A DNA stretch of 64,000 nt from Membranipora membranacea. Its lineage: Eukaryota > Bryozoa > Gymnolaemata > Cheilostomatida > Membraniporidae. The notes under the pieces were generated by a model. The model did not search any database. It was not told the DNA's origin and was given only the letters and a program-made list of their open reading frames with translations. Both the position numbers and the translations under genes were made by a program. Where the stretch lies: positions 10,170,001 through 10,234,000 of the forward strand of contig OU612068.1 of assembly GCA_914767715.1 (NCBI GenBank), read 5' to 3'. This document shows positions 60,501 through 64,000 of this stretch, one piece after another. Within the stretch, counting starts at the first letter, position 1. Each line of letters opens with the position of its first letter.

Positions 60501-60898
60501 CATTGAACGGTATCAAAGGAGAACAATGTTAATCTAAGAGCAAATATGATGGATCAATATATGACATGGGAAACAATCAAAAGAGGAAGACAATATCATC
60601 TAACTGAAACTTTATAAACATTTATTAACAGCAGTGTACAGACTGACTTGGCGGGATATCAACCTAAATCATGTGAAATGGGTTAATCAAGGAAAATTCC
60701 ATTCTCCCAGCCATGATGAGGCTTACGAAAGCCTATCCTTATTATTAATGCGGAATGCATTCATGAGTCCTCATAGATAATAAATACAAGATAGCTGCCA
60801 TACATACTACCTCCAATTTCAAGTTTGCTAAGCCATTGCTGTAACTCTTTCACATCAGCTAATGGAGCTGCTCCCTTTGAAGGACTATCTGCACTCAT
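51200..60898 (-). CDS. COG5: Conserved oligomeric Golgi complex subunit 5
   Basis: Seventeen minus-strand exons: 60898-60811, 60219-60019, 59555-59310, 59036-58906, 58586-58418, 58102-57996, 57533-57374, 56847-56682, 56263-56102, 54433-54334, 54024-53848, 53593-53490, 53187-53065, 52703-52518, 52045-51919, 51725-51646, 51311-51200. They sum to 2439 bases or 812 residues (human about 839), with all phases agreeing. Family blocks in order: [124 protein letters not shown] and [17 protein letters not shown]5 is in lobe B of the COG tether, which handles retrograde vesicle traffic inside the Golgi. Exon ends follow GT-AG. Introns hold a 137-bp palindrome, MITEs and a tRNA-like sequence. Confidence 0.97.
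53394..53437. repeat. G-rich tracts in COG5 intron 13
   Basis: Runs of G of 4 to 7 bases in close order (GGGGGAGGGGGGG, GGGTTTGGGG, GGGGGG). On the transcribed minus strand these are C-rich. Could form unusual structure on the plus strand. Confidence 0.6.
54821..54896 (+). repeat. tRNA-like sequence (pseudo-tRNA or SINE head)
   Basis: Begins GGCGATGTAGATGAACGGAT and ends TTTAAATCCCAGCC then GGGGCGCC, so a partial acceptor (GGCG/CGCC), an A-box-like and a B-box-like block are present at tRNA spacing. The B box departs from the GGTTCRANNCC pattern, so it is probably not a working tRNA. In COG5 intron 9. Confidence 0.5.
55591..55686. mobile_element. 96-bp MITE, sister of the 40054 element
   Basis: Starts TAGATCAAGTATAATCCAGT and ends GGATCAGACTTGGTCTA; it shares CCAGTGGATTG, GAGCAACTC and ATGCAGGCAAATGGA with 40054-40145. 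Flanks GGTCCATG and GGTACATG differ at one of eight bases. In COG5 intron 9. Confidence 0.9.
57001..57137. mobile_element. 137-bp palindrome, sister of the 32406 element, 9-bp TSD
   Basis: Same outer arms as 32406-32529, with one arm mismatch and a slightly longer centre (CTCTCC and GGGAGAG). GGGTAAGAT flanks it at 56992-57000 and 57138-57146. In COG5 intron 7. Confidence 0.97.
57555..57590. repeat. TA microsatellite
   Basis: Nearly pure TA repeat in COG5 intron 6, followed by a short ATC run. Confidence 0.9.
57838..57970. repeat. Diverged third member of the 40054 MITE group
   Basis: Left arm CAGTTTCCCTGCATTTGAG and inverted right arm TGTTTGCCTGCATTTGGAAT pair. The right arm resembles that of 40054-40145 (AAGTTTGGTCC, TTTGCCTGCATT). 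The termini are decayed and no target duplication was found. Confidence 0.6.
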
Positions 60899-61655
60899 CT
60901 TATAATCTTCACAGTCCAATTTATTTTCTGGTGTACAGAATATAGGTTATAATGGAGGTCAGAGGCTCCAATTTCTATGATATTTATGATGAAGTTTTTT
61001 TGTGAGTTTGTTTATTAATTTTTTTTCATTCGTGTTCTGCCTGGAATTGTATGCCAATTATTATTATATAAACACTAATACCGTTGTTATTATTTGCCTG
61101 CATATTCTCTGCTTTTGCTATTCATTTTCTGTATTGTGTAGCGAGACTGGTCAAATAGATTGAATTTAGGCCAATGGGCTTTGCTCTTTTAAAAAAGAGA
61201 GTATAACAAATGTTGATACTTGAGTCACTCAAATGACAAAGGGTTGTTCCCCCAGTGAAACTCATTCTGCGCATGCGCAGCTCTGGGCATGTCCAGTCAG
61301 ATCACGAGAGTCAGTATGAGTGAAACTTACAGGTAAACTATTTGATTGTCGAGCATGACACTGAAATTACCTGGTGCTACTAATGATGCACCAATCCAAA
61401 GCTTGCTAGGGAACTTAAAAACAAATTTTGTCAATGATTTTCCTCTGAAACTTACTTACTTACTTTCCAATTGATCCTAATCGCCGGAATAGCTGGCATA
61501 AAGGATATAATAATCAGTCTATTAGTGCGTTATCAGGGTTTTGGAGTTTATGTGGGCGCTGCTCGGTAGTTCATCATATTTTGGTTACTAATCCCAGGTA
61601 TCAGTCAGAGAAATTGAATACTGCTATCATTTCTTCACACTGTCAAGTCTGAAGA
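60899..61655. other. COG5 upstream region
   Basis: Contains an NRF1-type motif (61268-61279). The remaining sequence shows no exon; the left end of the LINE is not defined and may lie in here. Confidence 0.45.
61268..61279. promoter_or_regulatory. NRF1-type site upstream of COG5
   Basis: TGCGCATGCGCA is a perfect palindromic match to the NRF-1/Erect wing motif, common in promoters of animal housekeeping genes. It lies 370 bases upstream of the COG5 start codon and is one of few GC-dense spots nearby. Function is inferred from the motif and position. Confidence 0.6.
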
Positions 61656-64000
61656 GTGGCCAAATATACAATCTGTCAGTATTCATTGTCCTTGGGCATA
61701 GCTGTGAAGAAATCCGAAATCACATGGACAAAAGTACAATGCCAAGGACATAAAGATATCCTCATAGCTGCATGTTATCGGCCGGACGTCAGCGACAAGG
61801 TGACAGCAGGAGAACTAAGAAATTGTCTTGCAGAATTGCATGATAAGAGGAACAGACCGTTCGGCTTGATCATAGGAGGTGACTTTAATTTCCCAGGATG
61901 GAACTGGGAAGATAATAGCATCAAACCTGGCAATCAGTATACAGGACTCCATCTAGACTTTAAAGACATCTTAGATGACTTCGGACTCACTAAGCATGTG
62001 AAAGAACCAGCACGTCTAAGGAACACACTAGACCTCACTGCCACCAATATGCCTGACCGAATCAGCCGAGTGAAGGTCATCCCAGGTATTAGCGATCACG
62101 CGATTGCCTATGCTGAACTCGCTGTAAAACCACTTAGGAAAACTCAAACACCAAGACAGATCTATCTATACAACAAAGCTGATTGGGATGGCATGAGGAA
62201 CTTTCTCAAACCTAGACTGGATAGACTAGAGAAAGCTTACATCCCATCTCCAAATGACCTATGGACAGAAATAAGAGATACAATCCAGGAAGCATCAGAA
62301 ATGTACATACCAACCCAACTAGCAAAGACCAAGGACTCCTGCCCATGGATGGACAAACAACTGAAGAAGATTATCAAGAAAAGAAACAAGCTGCTACAGC
62401 GCTGTAAGAAGACAGGTAACACCATAGTAGAAGAGAGATATCTACTATTCAGGAGAACAGCTGCAGTGCTTATTTAGGAAAAAGCATGCTGCTTATGTAC
62501 ATAAACTCTTTACTGACGAACAAGTGACTAAAGATGTGAGATCTAAGAGATTTTGGACCTACACCAAACATAGGCGTTCTAATGCAGTCTCTAGCATTGG
62601 AGCGCTGAGAGATGGTAAAAATCTGGTCACATCATCACATGAGAAAGCTGACATCCTGAATGATCAATTCGTGTCAGTATTTTCTAATCCCGGAGACAAA
62701 AATCCGCTGAGCCCTTGTTATACAGACATGAAAAACATCACCATTTCCAAAGGAGGTGTCACAAAGCAACTGAAGATTCTCGATCCATATAAAGCTGCCG
62801 GACCGGACAACATCTCACCAAGAGTCCTCAAAGAGAATGCTGAAGTGCTTGCATCCCCACTTGCCACACTCTTCCAACTATCACTAGACAAGGCTGAAGT
62901 ACCTTCAGACTGGAAAAGGCCATCATCTGCCCAGTGTTCAAGAAGGGACACAGACATCAACCATCCAACTATAGACCCATCAGCCTTACATGTGTGACTA
63001 GTAAGGTTCTAGAACATATAGTCACTAGTCATTTGATGAACTACGCTGAGGAAAACCACCTACTGTTCCGTAACCAACATGGCTTCCGAAAAAACCGAGG
63101 CTGTGACAAACAGCTGGTCGAGTTCGTCGCCGATATCTCAAGCAACTTGGATCAAGGAATACAAACCGAGGCTTGTGTGATGGATTTCTCGAAAGCGTTC
63201 GATAAAGTCAACCATCAGAAACTCATCACCAAGTTGGAGAATAAAGGAGTCTGCTACCAAATTTGCTCTTGGGTGGAGGAATTCTTATCTAACAGATCCC
63301 AACAGGTTGCTGTGGAGGGCTCCTTATCATCAACTGCAGCTGTGACATCAGGAGTGCCGCAGAGAAGCGTCGTAGGGCCCACCCTCTTCCTCTTCTACAT
63401 TGATGACCTCCCCCAAGGACTGTATTCTACAGTAAGACCCTTTGCTGATGACACAATCCTCTATAACACCGAAAACAACAGCGATAAACTCCAGGCCGAC
63501 CTCAAGACCCTGGAGGGATGGGAGAAAACCTGGGATATGGAATTCCACCCTGCCAAGTGCCAACACATATCATTCACCAGGAAAACTAAACCACCACAAC
63601 ATTCTCTTAGCCTGCATGACATGAAAATACCGAGGACTGACGAAGTCAAGTAACTTGGAGTAACCATGGATTCAAAATTGCGCTGGAACAAACACATACC
63701 CAACATCGCTACCAAGGCAATCAACACACTAGGATTCATCAGAAGAAATGTGACCACCACCAACGAAGAAGTCAAATCGCTGGCATACAAACAACTGGTC
63801 AGGCCAGTGCTTGAGTATGCTTGCTGCTCCTGGGACTCACTAACATCAACCCAGGAAACTTCCCTAGAATCTGTACAAAGGAGAGCGGCAAGGTTTGTGT
63901 GCGGTATCAGAAGGAGTGATAGGGAGACAAGTGTCACCGGATTAGTACACAGTCTTGGATGGGAGCAGCTAGGAGAGAGACGCAAGGAAAGAAGGCTGAA
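61656..64000 (+). mobile_element. LINE: endonuclease end plus reverse transcriptase, disabled
   Basis: From 61656 a frame encodes the C-terminal part of an AP-type endonuclease, with IGGDFNFPGWNW (catalytic GDFN) and PGISDHA (SDH motif). It is followed by a linker with a stop and frame change near 62470. The RT begins at 62524: KAAGPDNISPRVLKE, then a one-base frame break near 62920, KGHRHQPSNYRPISLT, ACVMDFSKAFDKVNHQ (motif A), SGVPQRSVVGPTLFLFYIDD (motif B), RPFADDTILY (catalytic) and the thumb block starting LGVTMDSKLRW after an in-frame stop at 63651-63653. It continues to the window edge. At least three lesions make this copy inactive. The usual motif B reads GVPQGS; here R replaces G. 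CR1/L2-like style. Confidence 0.93.

Overview
The window is animal nuclear DNA. Genes are cut into many short exons with GT-AG introns, and the proteins are animal families (DNAJC12, CSN6, a BCL11-type zinc-finger protein, PIG-M, COG5, a TRIM/NHL-like protein, a monocarboxylate-transporter-like MFS protein). The DNA is AT-rich, with introns of a few hundred bases to over 1 kb and many LINE relics and fold-back elements. This fits a marine-type invertebrate; I cannot name the phylum from the sequence alone.

Layout. 344-2802 (+): 3' part of a TRIM/NHL-like gene. About 4010-5150 (-): LINE reverse-transcriptase relic. 5549-5621 (+): tRNA-Phe(GAA). 7894-11848 (+): complete six-exon MFS transporter. 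11.9-22.3 kb: gene-poor, with a 60-bp tandem repeat, a second LINE relic and fold-back repeats. 22297-24457 (-): DNAJC12. 26465-30608 (+): COPS6, divergent from DNAJC12. 31.45-39.4 kb: nested transposons, namely two copies of a 2.7-kb inverted-repeat element, one holding a LINE and fold-back insertions, the other a TTAA-flanked element. 41597-46147 (+): BCL11-like gene without a recognised first exon. 46988-50365 (-): PIGM, convergent with it. 51200-60898 (-): COG5 in 17 exons. 61656-64000 (+): a damaged LINE running off the right edge.

The complete genes are housekeeping functions that do not form a pathway: J-domain co-chaperone, COP9 signalosome, GPI-anchor mannosylation and Golgi tethering. 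PIGM and COG5 lie head-to-tail on the same strand and both act in the secretory pathway, but I see nothing that ties them functionally.

The most unusual content is a set of palindromic insertions. Several unrelated-looking hairpin elements (35, 92, 124, 137 and 396 bp) begin with TAG or a one-base variant, end with CTA, and are flanked by exact 9-bp direct repeats. One 124-bp hairpin and one 29-bp hairpin can be checked against an empty site, because the sister copy of their host transposon lies about 4.6 kb away. Exon borders were read by hand from splice signals, reading frame and family resemblance recalled from memory; no alignment was run.
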